A DNA stretch of 64,000 nucleotides from positions 496,001-560,000 of the forward strand of contig JADKHI010000001.1 of NCBI GenBank assembly GCA_016721825.1, written 5' to 3'. This document shows, one piece after another, positions 27,308 through 37,544 of this stretch. The notes beneath the pieces were generated by a model, which saw only the letters and a program-made list of their open reading frames with translations, ran no database searches and was not told where the DNA came from. Numbering within the stretch: position 1 is the stretch's first letter; every line of letters begins with the position of its first letter. Position numbers and translations under genes: made by a program. Source of the stretch: Flavobacteriales bacterium. GTDB taxonomy: Bacteria > Bacteroidota > Bacteroidia > Flavobacteriales_F > PHOS-HE28.

Positions 27308-27335
27308 CCCGATGAACACTCACAGCGCATCGACC

Positions 27336-29546
27336 ATGAAGAACCTGTCCGCTCGCCGTTCATTGCTGCTGGGCATGCTGCTGTTCAGCGCCGCTGCCAT
27401 GGCGCAGAACAACGTGGCCATCAACAACACGGGTATCTCCCCTGTGCCCAGCGCCTTGCTGGACGTGAGCACGAACCTGACCGGCGCGGCCTCCAAAGGC
27501 CTGTTGATACCCCGCATGGTCTCCACGGCCTCCGTGCCCGTGAACGCCACCACGGACGGTATGTTGGTCTACCAAAGTGGCGGCACGCCGGGTTACTATT
27601 ACTACAATGCCAGCATCCCTGCCTGGGTCCGGATCCAATCCGGAAACGATGGTTGGGAGGTCTGGGGCAACACGCTCGCGTTCCCGGCCCAGGAATGGTT
27701 CGGTACCACGGACAATCAGGATGTGGTGTTCCGCACCAACGGCGTGGAACGGATGCGTTTGGATGCCACGGGTGATCTGGGGGTGGGCACCGCTACACCG
27801 ACCGAACGACTGGACGTGAGCGGAGCGCTCCGAATCTTCTCGCACACTTCCAGAGCCGTTACCGACGGTGGCGTAGGCTTCGCGAACCAGTGGAGCGCGA
27901 CCGATTTTGTTGGTGTGGTCACATATCAGAAGGATACCATTAAGGACAACAATGCGGTACTTGCCAATGCCCGCTATCTGATGGCTCCAGGTCACTACGG
28001 ACAGACGGTGAACGGCAGCGCGATCAATGGAGTGGCAGCGACCTCGAACATCGGTGGTTGGAAGAAGTTGGAGAACGATTACAACGAGGTCTTCAACGCT
28101 CCTTATGAGTTCAACACCGCCACCTGTGGTGGCGGTGCAGCCGTTGCGGAGATTACATCCCCACCCCTCCCAGCCATTGCGGCGAACACGACCACGGCGC
28201 TCCCTGTCGCTACGCAGTCACTGGTGAGTCCATACGTACACGGTCCTTTAGCGGGCCAAGCGCGGATGTACCGCCAGCAGTTCATGTTCCTGCGCAGTGA
28301 GTTGGACGCTGAGCTCAACCAGTTGTACGGAGTGAACGGTACGCCCTCGCCCCTTGCCACGCAAGGCATGTGTCCGGGAGCCACGATCACGAACCTGGCT
28401 TTCTTTATCAATCAAGCAACGATTGCCGGAACGGGTGCGGGTGGAAGTCAGAAAACGTGGTCCTACAGCATCATTGTGAAGCACGCTCCGGGTGGGCTCA
28501 ACAACCTGTCCGGAGGCTTTGATGCTTCCATCGACCCGGCCGCCGGCTGTTCATCTTCTGCATCACAGAACAGGCCAGCTGTCACGGGTCCTCCAACATG
28601 GGACCAGTTCAACCTGATCACTCCATTCGTGTGGGACGGTGTTCGCAACATCATCGTCGAGCTTGCAGTGAGCTACACAGCTACAGCCTCCAATCCGGGG
28701 CCCCTTGCTGTGAAGTTCGCGACGATCCCAGGGGCGGCCCCGGCCAACCAGCTCACCTACACCCAGTGGGGTAACTTCCCTCAAGGTGGGGCGGGGTGCA
28801 GCTTGCCAGGCACCACACCCTGCAGTGCTACTTTGTTCTTCGCCGGTCAGCCCAGTACCGGCTGTAACACCGGTGGTGGCGTGGGTTCCGCCAGTCAGCG
28901 CCCAGTTATCCGCTTCGGTGCCTCCAGTGGTTTCTCTACCATTACGCCGCTGCCCGCCGTGCCTTTGACAGGCCCCTACCTCCAATACGCTGGTGGGCTG
29001 GTGGTCGAAGACCCTGCCGCTCCCCCTGCCGGATTTGCGAACTGGGGCTGGCAGACCACCCCTTACTATGCCTTCAAAGGCCCCCTGAACATCTCTGCTC
29101 AAAAGGGCGTGTATGACGATGGTGTTCGCCTCAATGACCATGTCTTCGACCGCTACTTCGATGGACAGGTACACCCCGCTGATGCGGCCACCTTCGGTCA
29201 GCAGCGCACGCTGACGATCGAAGAGATGGCGGCGCACACCCAAGCACAACGCCACTTGCCGACCATTCAAGGCCGCGCGGACTGGCAGCGTGAAGGGTCT
29301 TTCTCCTTGGGCGAAATGGCGAACCAGCTCTGGTCCACGACAGAGACCCAGGCACTGTACCTGACCGAACTGAACGACAAGTTGGATGCATTGGAGATCC
29401 TGAGCGTTCAGCGACCGATCAACGCTTCGGAATTCAAGACCGCCAAAGCAGCTGTGACCACCATGCCCGAACTGACCGAGCAGGAGAAAGCCGCTTTGAT
29501 GAACGACCTCGGTAATCGGCTTTCACCAGCCGCCGAACAACACTGA
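27336..29546 (+). CDS. Fibre-like surface protein, array member 2
   Basis: A 736-residue exported protein: signal peptide about residues 1-24 (LLLGMLLFSAAAMAQ), then NNVAINNTG, SALLDVS, GLLIPRM, WFGTTDNQDVVFRTNGVERMRLD and GVGTATPTERLDVSGALRIF. This N-terminal module is typical of Bacteroidota proteins that resemble phage tail fibres. The variable middle includes FVWDGVRNIIVELAVSYT. The C-terminal module (LNDHVFDRYFDG, AQRHLPTIQGRADW, TQALYLTELNDKLDALE) corresponds to the widespread VFDxxY...HLPGIPSA...LYLIEQ tail, likely a trimerising coiled coil. ATG 27336 is preferred; 27312 is possible. It starts 28 bases after array member 1. Adhesion or surface-layer function is inferred. Confidence 0.8.
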   Translation: MKNLSARRSLLLGMLLFSAAAMAQNNVAINNTGISPVPSALLDVSTNLTGAASKGLLIPRMVSTASVPVNATTDGMLVYQSGGTPGYYYYNASIPAWVRIQSGNDGWEVWGNTLAFPAQEWFGTTDNQDVVFRTNGVERMRLDATGDLGVGTATPTERLDVSGALRIFSHTSRAVTDGGVGFANQWSATDFVGVVTYQKDTIKDNNAVLANARYLMAPGHYGQTVNGSAINGVAATSNIGGWKKLENDYNEVFNAPYEFNTATCGGGAAVAEITSPPLPAIAANTTTALPVATQSLVSPYVHGPLAGQARMYRQQFMFLRSELDAELNQLYGVNGTPSPLATQGMCPGATITNLAFFINQATIAGTGAGGSQKTWSYSIIVKHAPGGLNNLSGGFDASIDPAAGCSSSASQNRPAVTGPPTWDQFNLITPFVWDGVRNIIVELAVSYTATASNPGPLAVKFATIPGAAPANQLTYTQWGNFPQGGAGCSLPGTTPCSATLFFAGQPSTGCNTGGGVGSASQRPVIRFGASSGFSTITPLPAVPLTGPYLQYAGGLVVEDPAAPPAGFANWGWQTTPYYAFKGPLNISAQKGVYDDGVRLNDHVFDRYFDGQVHPADAATFGQQRTLTIEEMAAHTQAQRHLPTIQGRADWQREGSFSLGEMANQLWSTTETQALYLTELNDKLDALEILSVQRPINASEFKTAKAAVTTMPELTEQEKAALMNDLGNRLSPAAEQH

Positions 29547-29560
29547 ACACCGGCACGACC

Positions 29561-31537
29561 ATGAAGAACACGATGTTGCTCAGGAACGCGCTGCTCGCAG
29601 GGCTGCTGTTGGGTCCGGTGCTATTCACCGAGGCGCAGATCGCCATCAACAACACGGCCACGGCGCCCAACCCTTCCGCCATTCTGGACCTCAGCGACCT
29701 GACGCGCGGCCTCTTGGCGCCACGCATGTTACGCGCTGAACGCTTGGCCATCGCGGCACCGGCCAACTCGCTGCTGGTCTACCAGACGGACGATATCAAC
29801 GCCGGTCTCGCCACCAACGAGCTGAAAGGCTTCTGGTACCGGGATGGCGCCGCGTGGGTTCGGATCGGCTCCACGGCCACGGCTTGGCAATTGGGTGGAA
29901 ATGCCGGCACCAACCCGGCCACCAATTACATGGGTACCAGTGATGCCCAAGACCTAAGCTTCCGCGGCAACACGACCGAGGGTGCCCGCTTGATGGGTGC
30001 TGCTGGTGCGAACCAAGGTTTCTTCAACGTAGGTCAACCTGTAGGTACCAACCCCATCGCCCCCCAAGAGCGCATGGAGGTGAACGGTGCCATGCGCCTG
30101 AACGGCACCACCGCCACGGCGAACGCTGGTGACATCCGCTTCGATGCGAGCAAGGGCGTTCACGAGGGCTACACGGATAATGCCCTCGCCTATCCCGCCT
30201 CCGGTTGGTACCAGTTGGAGAACGTGTTCGGATCCCGGCCGAAAGAGACGTATTCTTCAACGGCGACGGTCACCTGCCAGTATCCCTCGCTCGGGCCCGC
30301 ACCACCCAACTCCAACGTGTTGGCCCTTCCCCGCCCCTGGCCGATCATCGATGACCCCACCTTCCCGAACATCAGTTCGTTCGGAACGCTGGAAACGCCC
30401 TACAGCACCTTCTGGGAGGATGGCCGCCACCAGTTCCTGTACCGCGCTGCGGATATGGCGACCTTGAACATTTGCCCGCTGACGGACATCACCGCCATCG
30501 CCTTTCAATGCCCGGCGGGTGGAGGTCAGCAGTTCCGCAACGCCAAGGTGAACATGAAGAACACCTTGAGCGCCTCCCAGGCCACATTGGACCTGGCCGG
30601 TCTGGTGCCTTTCGGTGATTATGCCGCAACCCCCTTCACCCCCGTGGCCGGTTGGAACATTCACCAATGGAACGTTGCGAACCCACCCTACCAATGGCAG
30701 TTGGGATTCAACATGCTGGTGGAGTTCTGCTTCGACAACCAGGATTGGACGAGCAACGTGGCCGTGAACTCGGAGAACACCACCTATCTCGCGAACTACA
30801 GCCTGTATTGCGATGCATGCGGTGGTCCGGGTGGTCCGTGCTTCTACACAGGTCCGTGCAATGCGAACAATGCGATCCCGCCCCCTGGACCGGGTTCGGG
30901 CGGCACCCTTTGTGTTGGATGGGGCTTCGGTGGCTTGGCGGGTGGCGGTTGTGCTTGGACAACGACCACGCCTCTCCAGACCTGCGATGGAACCGTCCAG
31001 TTCAACGGTGCGCAAGGTGCTTTCAGCAAGCGGCCTTTGCTGGCCATGTTCGCCCAGAACACGGCCGGTGCACCCACCTTGCCTAGGGCTGATTACATCG
31101 TGGCCCAACAAGGCGTTATGATCGGTGCTGCCGCATGGGCCACCAGTGGTGCCTTCCCGAACCAGAAGTTCAAAGGGCCTGGGACCATCAGCGCTGAAAA
31201 AGGCGTTTTCGGCGGTGGTCTGCTGTTGAGCGACCACGTGTTCGACAGCTATTACACAGGCGCCGTCAGCCCGGCCGATGTTGCCAAGGGCAAGTACTAC
31301 GCGCACATGCCCATCCGCGAAATGGCCAACTACGTGGAGCAGAAGCGTCACCTGCCCACCATGGACGGCCGCGAGGCTTGGCAGACCACTGGCGCCTTCA
31401 GCGTTGACAAGGTGACCAGCCAGATGTGGGTGACCGTGGAGGCACAAGCCCTTTACATCAAGGAGCTGAACGAGCGCATGGAAGCGCTGCAGAAATTCCT
31501 CGTGGAGAAGCGCTTGAACGAACTGAAGAAGAAATAA
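29561..31537 (+). CDS. Fibre-like surface protein, array member 3
   Basis: A 658-residue exported protein, third in the array, starting 14 bases after member 2. Signal peptide MKNTMLLRNALLAGLLLGPVLFTEAQ; then IAINNTATAPNPSAILDL, GLLAPRMLRAERLAI and WQLGGNAGTNPATNYMGTSDAQDLSF. The middle contains FGTLETPYSTFWEDGRHQFLYRAADMA and LVEFCFDNQDWTSN, a motif recurrent in secreted Bacteroidota proteins, and a Cys/Gly-rich stretch (CDACGGPGGPCFYTGPC). The C-terminus has LSDHVFDSYYTG, QKRHLPTMDGREAW and AQALYIKELNERMEALQ. It is closest to broken member 1 in its central part and shows what member 1 probably looked like. A terminator follows. Confidence 0.82.
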   Translation: MKNTMLLRNALLAGLLLGPVLFTEAQIAINNTATAPNPSAILDLSDLTRGLLAPRMLRAERLAIAAPANSLLVYQTDDINAGLATNELKGFWYRDGAAWVRIGSTATAWQLGGNAGTNPATNYMGTSDAQDLSFRGNTTEGARLMGAAGANQGFFNVGQPVGTNPIAPQERMEVNGAMRLNGTTATANAGDIRFDASKGVHEGYTDNALAYPASGWYQLENVFGSRPKETYSSTATVTCQYPSLGPAPPNSNVLALPRPWPIIDDPTFPNISSFGTLETPYSTFWEDGRHQFLYRAADMATLNICPLTDITAIAFQCPAGGGQQFRNAKVNMKNTLSASQATLDLAGLVPFGDYAATPFTPVAGWNIHQWNVANPPYQWQLGFNMLVEFCFDNQDWTSNVAVNSENTTYLANYSLYCDACGGPGGPCFYTGPCNANNAIPPPGPGSGGTLCVGWGFGGLAGGGCAWTTTTPLQTCDGTVQFNGAQGAFSKRPLLAMFAQNTAGAPTLPRADYIVAQQGVMIGAAAWATSGAFPNQKFKGPGTISAEKGVFGGGLLLSDHVFDSYYTGAVSPADVAKGKYYAHMPIREMANYVEQKRHLPTMDGREAWQTTGAFSVDKVTSQMWVTVEAQALYIKELNERMEALQKFLVEKRLNELKKK

Positions 31538-31556
31538 CCGCTGATCGTATCTCAGG

Positions 31557-31582
31557 AAAGGGGTTGCTTCGGCAGCCCCTTT
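31557..31582 (+). terminator. Terminator closing the surface-protein array
   Basis: An 11-base stem (31557-31567 with 31572-31582, one G:T pair) with a TTCG tetraloop, 19 bases after the stop, followed by CGCTTTCG. Confidence 0.75.
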
Positions 31583-31629
31583 CGCTTTCGCACCTGCCGG
31601 GTCCACCGATCGCCCTCCGATGCCCCGGC

Positions 31630-31637
31630 TATCTTCG
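31630..31637 (+). promoter_or_regulatory. Candidate -7 box, near-leaderless gene
   Basis: TATCTTCG, only 7 bases before ATG 31645. If used, the mRNA would begin at or next to the start codon. No -33 TTG was seen. Confidence 0.35.
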
Positions 31638-31644
31638 CCGAGCC

Positions 31645-32241
31645 ATGGACCTCCTCCCCCTAGCGCTCCGCCTTCGGGCACTTACCCTTGCCTTCGCCTT
31701 GGCCGCTGTGCCGCTCTGCAAGGCTTCCGGGCCAACACCGGGTCCGGCCACATACGCCTTCGGCCTCAGCCTGGCCGCCGGGCAGAACGGGCAACTGTTC
31801 ACCCTGTTCACCGTGAAGGTGTTCGAAGGAGCCGTGATCGAGACCCGCCCCCTGACCCGGGAACAATTCATCCGCCAAGTGCAAGGACGGACCTTCAGCA
31901 ACGCGAACACCGATGCCGAGGACCTGTTCCGCAAGCATGGGGTCAAGGCCTGCACCCTGCCCGAGGATAGCGCCGCCATGGGCTTTCTGACGGACTGCTC
32001 GACCTTGGACGACCTGTGGAGGCTGCGCTTCTGGGAATATCCGCTGGCCATGGGCGAAGGTTCCCGCCTGGGCAAGGGCTGGAGCGAAAAGCCCACCATT
32101 CCGAGTGAGCGCCAGCTCTTGCTCCTGAGCGATTACGGGATCAAGTACACCACCGACATCTGCTACGGCGAGAACATGTTCCGCCTGCTCCGGGACATGG
32201 GCGACCCGGCCTGGGTCGACAATTACCGCAAAGGCTATTGA
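31645..32241 (+). CDS. Exported protein of unknown function
   Basis: A 198-residue protein that I do not recognise. It has an N-terminal signal peptide (MDLLPLALRLRALTLAFALAAVPLCKASG), then a soluble domain with a central KVFEGAVIETRPLTREQFIRQVQG segment, two Cys residues (in KACTLP and TDCSTL) that could form a disulfide, WRLRFWEYPL, and a C-terminal YGIKYTTDICYGENMFRLLRDMGDPAWVDNYRKGY. The TGA stop is 2 bases before the meaB ATG, so the two are probably co-transcribed, with no functional link evident. The frame is open upstream into the previous gene, but ATG 31645 is the first that makes a signal peptide. Confidence 0.7.
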   Translation: MDLLPLALRLRALTLAFALAAVPLCKASGPTPGPATYAFGLSLAAGQNGQLFTLFTVKVFEGAVIETRPLTREQFIRQVQGRTFSNANTDAEDLFRKHGVKACTLPEDSAAMGFLTDCSTLDDLWRLRFWEYPLAMGEGSRLGKGWSEKPTIPSERQLLLLSDYGIKYTTDICYGENMFRLLRDMGDPAWVDNYRKGY

Positions 32242-32243
32242 CC

Positions 32244-33233
32244 ATGTCCCGCTCGATGGACCCTGCCGAACTGTTCCACCTATTGCGCAGTGGTGACCGG
32301 GCAGCATTGGCTCAAGCCATCACCTTGGTCGAAAGCACCCTGCCGATCGAACAGGTACGCGCCGAAGAGCTGTTGGAGCGTTGCCTCCCTTTCGCACAGG
32401 ACTCCTTGCGCATCGGCATCACCGGCCCGCCCGGGGTGGGGAAAAGCACCCTGATCGACGCCTTCGGCATGCTGCTGATCAAGCAGGGCCATCGGGTGGC
32501 CGTCCTCGCCGTGGACCCCAGCAGCCAGCAGAGCGGAGGCAGCATTCTTGGCGATAAGACCCGCATGGAACGTCTGGGCGCGGAACCTGCAGCCTTCATC
32601 CGCCCCACGGCTTCCCGTGGCAGCTTGGGTGGGCTCGCGCGGCGCACACGCGAAGCCATGGTCCTGTGCGAAGCCGCTGGCTACGACCGCATACTGATCG
32701 AGACCGTGGGCGTGGGCCAGAGCGAACTGGACGTGGACCACCTCACCGACCTCAATGTGCTTCTGACGCTGCCGGGTGCCGGTGACGAGCTTCAGGGCAT
32801 CAAGCGCGGCATCATGGAAAGCGCAGACCTGATCGTGGTGACGAAAAGCGATGGGGCCAACACCGCCCGCGCCAACGCCGCCTTCCTCGACCTTCAACAT
32901 GCGGTCCAACTGCTCCCCCCACGCGCACACGGTGGCCGGGCAGAGGTCCTCGCCTGCTCAGCGCTCATGGGCGAAGGTCTGGACACGCTGCGGGACCGCA
33001 TCGCACAGCTTCACGAACGCTTCCAAGCCAATGGTCATCTGGCTTCGCGCAGGGCCGCGCAGGAAGGTTGGTGGATGCACCGCACGGTGGAAGAAGGCCT
33101 GCTTCAAGCGTTCCGCACGCATCCGAAGGTGATCGAGGCCCTGCCTGCCCTTGGTGCAGAGGTCGAGGCCGGCCGCATCAGCCCCTTCAAGGCCGCCCGC
33201 CAGCTTCTGGAGCTCTTCAGAACAGCTTCCTGA
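32244..33233 (+). CDS. meaB: Methylmalonyl-CoA mutase-associated GTPase MeaB
   Basis: A 329-residue cytosolic G3E-family GTPase that loads and protects the B12 cofactor of methylmalonyl-CoA mutase. Motifs: Walker A GITGPPGVGKST from about residue 58, the switch segment VLAVDPSSQQSGGSILGDKTRM, FIRPTASRGSLGGLARRT (highly diagnostic of MeaB/ArgK), Walker B ILIETVGVGQSE, and the GTP base motif VVTKSD. Length is normal. The mutase subunits are not in the window, but the gene implies adenosylcobalamin use, in line with the B12-type radical SAM gene at 50047. ATG 32244 is used; a TTG at 32238 overlaps the upstream stop. Confidence 0.95.
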   Translation: MSRSMDPAELFHLLRSGDRAALAQAITLVESTLPIEQVRAEELLERCLPFAQDSLRIGITGPPGVGKSTLIDAFGMLLIKQGHRVAVLAVDPSSQQSGGSILGDKTRMERLGAEPAAFIRPTASRGSLGGLARRTREAMVLCEAAGYDRILIETVGVGQSELDVDHLTDLNVLLTLPGAGDELQGIKRGIMESADLIVVTKSDGANTARANAAFLDLQHAVQLLPPRAHGGRAEVLACSALMGEGLDTLRDRIAQLHERFQANGHLASRRAAQEGWWMHRTVEEGLLQAFRTHPKVIEALPALGAEVEAGRISPFKAARQLLELFRTAS

Positions 33234-33756
33234 CCTCGTCCTTCAGCACGAGCAGCGCTGCTTGGCTGGGTGCATAGGTCAACTGCGAGGCCAGCTCGAA
33301 CACGCGCTGACTCAACATGGAAGCGCTCTGGTTCTCCCCCGTTTGCTCGAAGGCGATGTTCAGCAGCCGGATCGTCTCCTCCTTGGCCATTTTCACCTGC
33401 TGCCAGGTCTTCTCGGACACATAGACCTGCTGGGTGAGGTTGTGCTCGAACTCTTCGCGCACCGTGGCCAACAGCTCCATGTGCAACATGCGGCTGGTCA
33501 TGTTGCTCTTGTGTACGCGCAGCACCAAGGCCCCGGGCGTGATCCGCTCCAGGAACAACGACAAGCGCTCATAGGCCTGCAGCCGCAAGGGCAACACGTG
33601 CTTCCGGTCCTCCTTCTTCAGGTCCGTCAAGCGGTCATTCTGCCGCATGGCCCTGTCCTGCCCCAGGAACTGGCGGATGGCGTAGAACGCCGTGAGGAAG
33701 ACCACCAGCGATGGCAGAATGGCGAACAACAGGTCGAACAGGCGGTCCTCGGTCAT
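33217..33756 (-). CDS. Single-pass membrane protein of unknown function
   Basis: A 179-residue protein with one N-terminal transmembrane helix (LFDLLFAILPSLVVFLTAFYAI, about residues 6-27) and a basic/acidic, largely helical cytosolic part (LKKEDRKHVLPLRLQAYERLSLFLERITP ... LLATVREEFEHNLTQQVYVSEKTWQQVKMAKEE). Similar small proteins are widespread in Bacteroidota without an assigned role. Its 3' end overlaps the meaB 3' end by 17 bases on the opposite strand, and it is divergent from the aminotransferase gene. No catalytic motif is visible. Confidence 0.75.
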   Translation of the reverse strand: MTEDRLFDLLFAILPSLVVFLTAFYAIRQFLGQDRAMRQNDRLTDLKKEDRKHVLPLRLQAYERLSLFLERITPGALVLRVHKSNMTSRMLHMELLATVREEFEHNLTQQVYVSEKTWQQVKMAKEETIRLLNIAFEQTGENQSASMLSQRVFELASQLTYAPSQAALLVLKDEVRKLF

Positions 33757-33826
33757 GGTGGGTAACTGTGTTGGCGAATATCGGCATCGCTGAGGGAACC
33801 GGGCCGTCCGCCGGACGTGGGATCGT

Positions 33827-33834
33827 TAGTTTTG
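33827..33834 (+). promoter_or_regulatory. -7 box for the aminotransferase operon
   Basis: TAGTTTTG, an exact TAnnTTTG match, 32 bases before ATG 33867 and identical to the box before fbaB. No clear -33 TTG. Confidence 0.55.
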
Positions 33835-33866
33835 CGGCCGCCCGCGACAGCGTGGGCCTACGCACT

Positions 33867-35041
<1,175 letters not shown>

Positions 35042-35045
<4 letters not shown>

Positions 35046-36031
35046 ACCCCAAGGACGCGTTCGATCGCTTCGCTGGCACAACGGCCCTTGTTGTGGGCGA
35101 CGTGATGCTCGATGCTTACCTGTGGGGGCGTGTAGAACGCATCAGCCCGGAGGCGCCCGTACCGGTGGTGCATGTGACCGAACGCAGCGAACGGCTCGGG
35201 GGCGCGGCGAATGTGGCTCTCAACATGCGTTCCCTCGGTGCGAACCCCGTTGTGGTGAGCATGATCGGCAACGACATCCATGCCGACCAGCTGGACCGCC
35301 TGTTCACTGAGCGTGGCCTTTCGACCCAAGGTCTGCTGCGAAGCCCTCAGCGCCGCACCACGGTGAAGACGCGCGTGATCAGTGGCCACCAGCACATCGT
35401 GCGTGTGGATGAAGAGATCGAAGCGGACCTGCCGCCCGCGGATGAACGGTCTCTGTTGGCGCACATCGGAAAGCTCATCGCCGAACATCGGCCGGGCGTG
35501 ATCGTGCTGGAGGATTACAACAAGGGTGTTCTGACGGAAGCCGTGATCGAAGGCGTGATCATGCTGGCCCGTGCGAACGGCATTCCCACGGCCGTGGATC
35601 CCAAGAAGAAGAACTTCTTCACCTACAAGGGTGTTGACCTGTTCAAGCCCAACCTGAAGGAATTGCGCGAAGGCCTGAAGACCGAGATCATCGCCGGTGA
35701 TGTCACCTCCGTGCGCACCGCTGTGCGGCACTTGGAAGAGCGCCTGGGCAACGCCGCGTCACTCATCACCTTGAGCGAGCACGGCGTGTATGTTCATCGA
35801 GGGAACGAGGAGCATTTGATCCCCGCACACCGTCGCACGATCGCTGATGTGAGCGGCGCCGGTGACACTGTGATCGCGGTGGCCGCCTTGTGCCTGGCGA
35901 TCGGATCGGACCTAAGGACACTTGCCGCCTGGAGCAACTTGGCCGGTGGTCTGGTGTGCGAGCAGGTCGGCGTGGCACCCATCGATCGGGCGGCGTTGTT
36001 GAGCGAATGTGAGGAACTGGACCAGCGATGA
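35042..36031 (+). CDS. rfaE1: D-beta-D-heptose 7-phosphate kinase (RfaE1/HldE kinase domain)
   Basis: A 329-residue PfkB-family sugar kinase that phosphorylates D-glycero-beta-D-manno-heptose 7-phosphate in the ADP-heptose pathway for LPS core. Signatures: VVGDVMLDAYLWGRVERISPEAPVPVV (strongly RfaE1-like), GGAANVALNMRSLG, VEDYNKG-like LEDYNKGVL, DPKKKNFFTYKGVDLFKPN, and DVSGAGDT, in which D275 is the catalytic base. Only the kinase part is present; the adenylyltransferase domain fused to it in E. coli HldE is absent, so a separate enzyme would be needed elsewhere. It overlaps both neighbours by 4 bases, in an operon of aminotransferase, kinase, ubiE and porT. Confidence 0.88.
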
Positions 36032-36756
36032 ACGTCACCCCCTATTCCGGCGAAGGCACCAAACGCGAGCAGGTCGAACGCATGTTCGACGCCATTTCGC
36101 CGAAGTACGACCTGTTGAACCGCCTGTTCTCCATGGGCATCGACCAGGGCTGGCGCCGCAAGGTGATCCGCATGGTGGGTGAGGAACCCGTGGACCACCT
36201 GTTGGATGTGGCCACCGGCACTGCCGACCTGGCCATCCTGGCCAGCTTGAAAGCGAAGCGAGTGACCGGTGCGGACATCTCCGAAGGCATGCTGGGCCTC
36301 GGCCGGGAGAAAGTGACCAAGCGAGGCCTCTCCGACCGCATCACCCTCGTGCAGGCCGATTCTGAAAGTCTACCCTTTGCGGATGGCGCCTTCGATGCCG
36401 TCACCGTCGCATTCGGTGTGCGGAACTTCGAGCACCTGGCCGTTGGCGTAAAGGACATGGTGCGTGTGCTGCGGCCGGGCGGAAGGCTGTTCGTGCTGGA
36501 ATTCAGCAAGCCGCACAAGACCCCGTTCAAACAGCTCTTCCGCTTTTACTTCCACCGTGTGATGCCGACCGTGGGCAAGGCCATCAGCAAGGACAGCGCC
36601 GCATACACCTACCTCCCACAAAGCGTCGACGCCTTCCCGGAAGGTCCTGCGTTCGAGCAGGTGATGCGCGATGCCGGGCTTGCCGAGGTCCGCTCCTTCC
36701 CGCTCACAGGAGGCATCGCCACACTTTACCGGGGGCGCCGACCGGCCACGCACTGA
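36028..36756 (+). CDS. ubiE: Demethylmenaquinone methyltransferase UbiE/MenG
   Basis: A 242-residue SAM-dependent C-methyltransferase making menaquinone from demethylmenaquinone, the last step of respiratory quinone synthesis in Bacteroidota. Family signatures: MFDAISPKYDLLNRLFSMGIDQGWRRK (UbiE signature 1), the SAM-binding LLDVATGTADLAI, GADISEGMLGLGREK, and VAFGVRNFEHLAVGVKDMVRVLRPGG (signature 2). Length is normal. The start overlaps the kinase stop by 4 bases, and porT follows 28 bases after the stop; the ubiE-porT neighbourhood is recurrent in Bacteroidota. Confidence 0.95.
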   Translation: MNVTPYSGEGTKREQVERMFDAISPKYDLLNRLFSMGIDQGWRRKVIRMVGEEPVDHLLDVATGTADLAILASLKAKRVTGADISEGMLGLGREKVTKRGLSDRITLVQADSESLPFADGAFDAVTVAFGVRNFEHLAVGVKDMVRVLRPGGRLFVLEFSKPHKTPFKQLFRFYFHRVMPTVGKAISKDSAAYTYLPQSVDAFPEGPAFEQVMRDAGLAEVRSFPLTGGIATLYRGRRPATH

Positions 36757-36764
36757 TCGTCCGC

Positions 36765-36772
36765 TACATTCG
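36765..36772 (+). promoter_or_regulatory. Candidate internal -7 box for porT
   Basis: TACATTCG in the short ubiE-porT gap, 12 bases before ATG 36785; one base from TAnnTTTG. It could give porT its own transcript. Confidence 0.35.
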
Positions 36773-36784
36773 TTGAACACTTCG

Positions 36785-37513
36785 ATGCGAACGAACAGGA
36801 ACTTGGGCAAGGCCCTGCTGGCGACCGTCCTTCTGGGGCTTTGCGGAAGCGCACATGCCCAAAAGATCAAGACGGAGAACCTGCCCAACTTCGATCTGCA
36901 CGTCTTCCACTTCGGTTTCCTGCTCAGCTACAACACGAGCGACTTCTTCGTGAAGTTGAAGCCCAACGCACCCTTCACCGACTCGCTGCTCGTGGTGGAC
37001 CACGTCAAGCAACCGGGCTTCAACCTGGGCATCGTCAGTTCGCTGAACATGACGCCCAACCTCAGCCTGCGCTTTCTGCCCTCCCTCTCCTTCCAGGACC
37101 GCCAGCTGAAGTACTCCTTCCGTAAGAGCGACGGCAAGACCACCGTGTTCTTGAAGCCCGTGGAGAGCACTTATCTGGAGTTCCCGCTGCTTTTGAAGCT
37201 GCGCAGCGACAGGATCAACAACTTCGCCGTTTACCTGCTCGCAGGGGGCAAGTACAGCATGGACATGGCCAGCCAGAAGGACGTGAACCAGGCCATTGAT
37301 GACGAGATCGTGATCAAGCTGCGCCGCACGGACTACTCGGCGGAGATCGGTGGTGGGGTGGACATGTTCCTTCCCTACTTCAAGTTCGGGCTCGAGTTGA
37401 AAATGGGCATCGGCATCCCCAACCTGCTGATCGACGACAACACCCGTTTCAGCGCGCCGATCGAAAGCCTGCGCTCCAAGACCTACATGTTCACCTTCAC
37501 CTTCGAAGGGTGA
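36785..37513 (+). CDS. porT: Type IX secretion protein PorT
   Basis: A 242-residue outer-membrane beta-barrel needed for type IX secretion, the route used by the sorting-tail proteins in this window. Signal peptide MRTNRNLGKALLATVLLGLCGSAHAQ; then KTENLPNFDLHVFHFGFLLSYN, PGFNLGIVSSLNMTPNLSLRFLPSLSFQDRQL, STYLEFPLLLKLRSDRINNFAVYLLAGGKY, and a C-terminal YMFTFTFEG strand ending near an aromatic residue. Length and gene order (after ubiE) match PorT rather than general OmpA-like barrels. The exact role of PorT is not settled; in Porphyromonas it is essential for gingipain export. Confidence 0.88.
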   Translation: MRTNRNLGKALLATVLLGLCGSAHAQKIKTENLPNFDLHVFHFGFLLSYNTSDFFVKLKPNAPFTDSLLVVDHVKQPGFNLGIVSSLNMTPNLSLRFLPSLSFQDRQLKYSFRKSDGKTTVFLKPVESTYLEFPLLLKLRSDRINNFAVYLLAGGKYSMDMASQKDVNQAIDDEIVIKLRRTDYSAEIGGGVDMFLPYFKFGLELKMGIGIPNLLIDDNTRFSAPIESLRSKTYMFTFTFEG

Positions 37514-37544
37514 CGCGGACCGCATCCGCACAGCACTAGCCAGC

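Noticed and set aside
30257..31681. 474-codon minus-strand reading frame opposite surface array member 3
   Set aside because: It is a shadow of a well-supported secreted protein; its translation shows no recognisable fold or signal.
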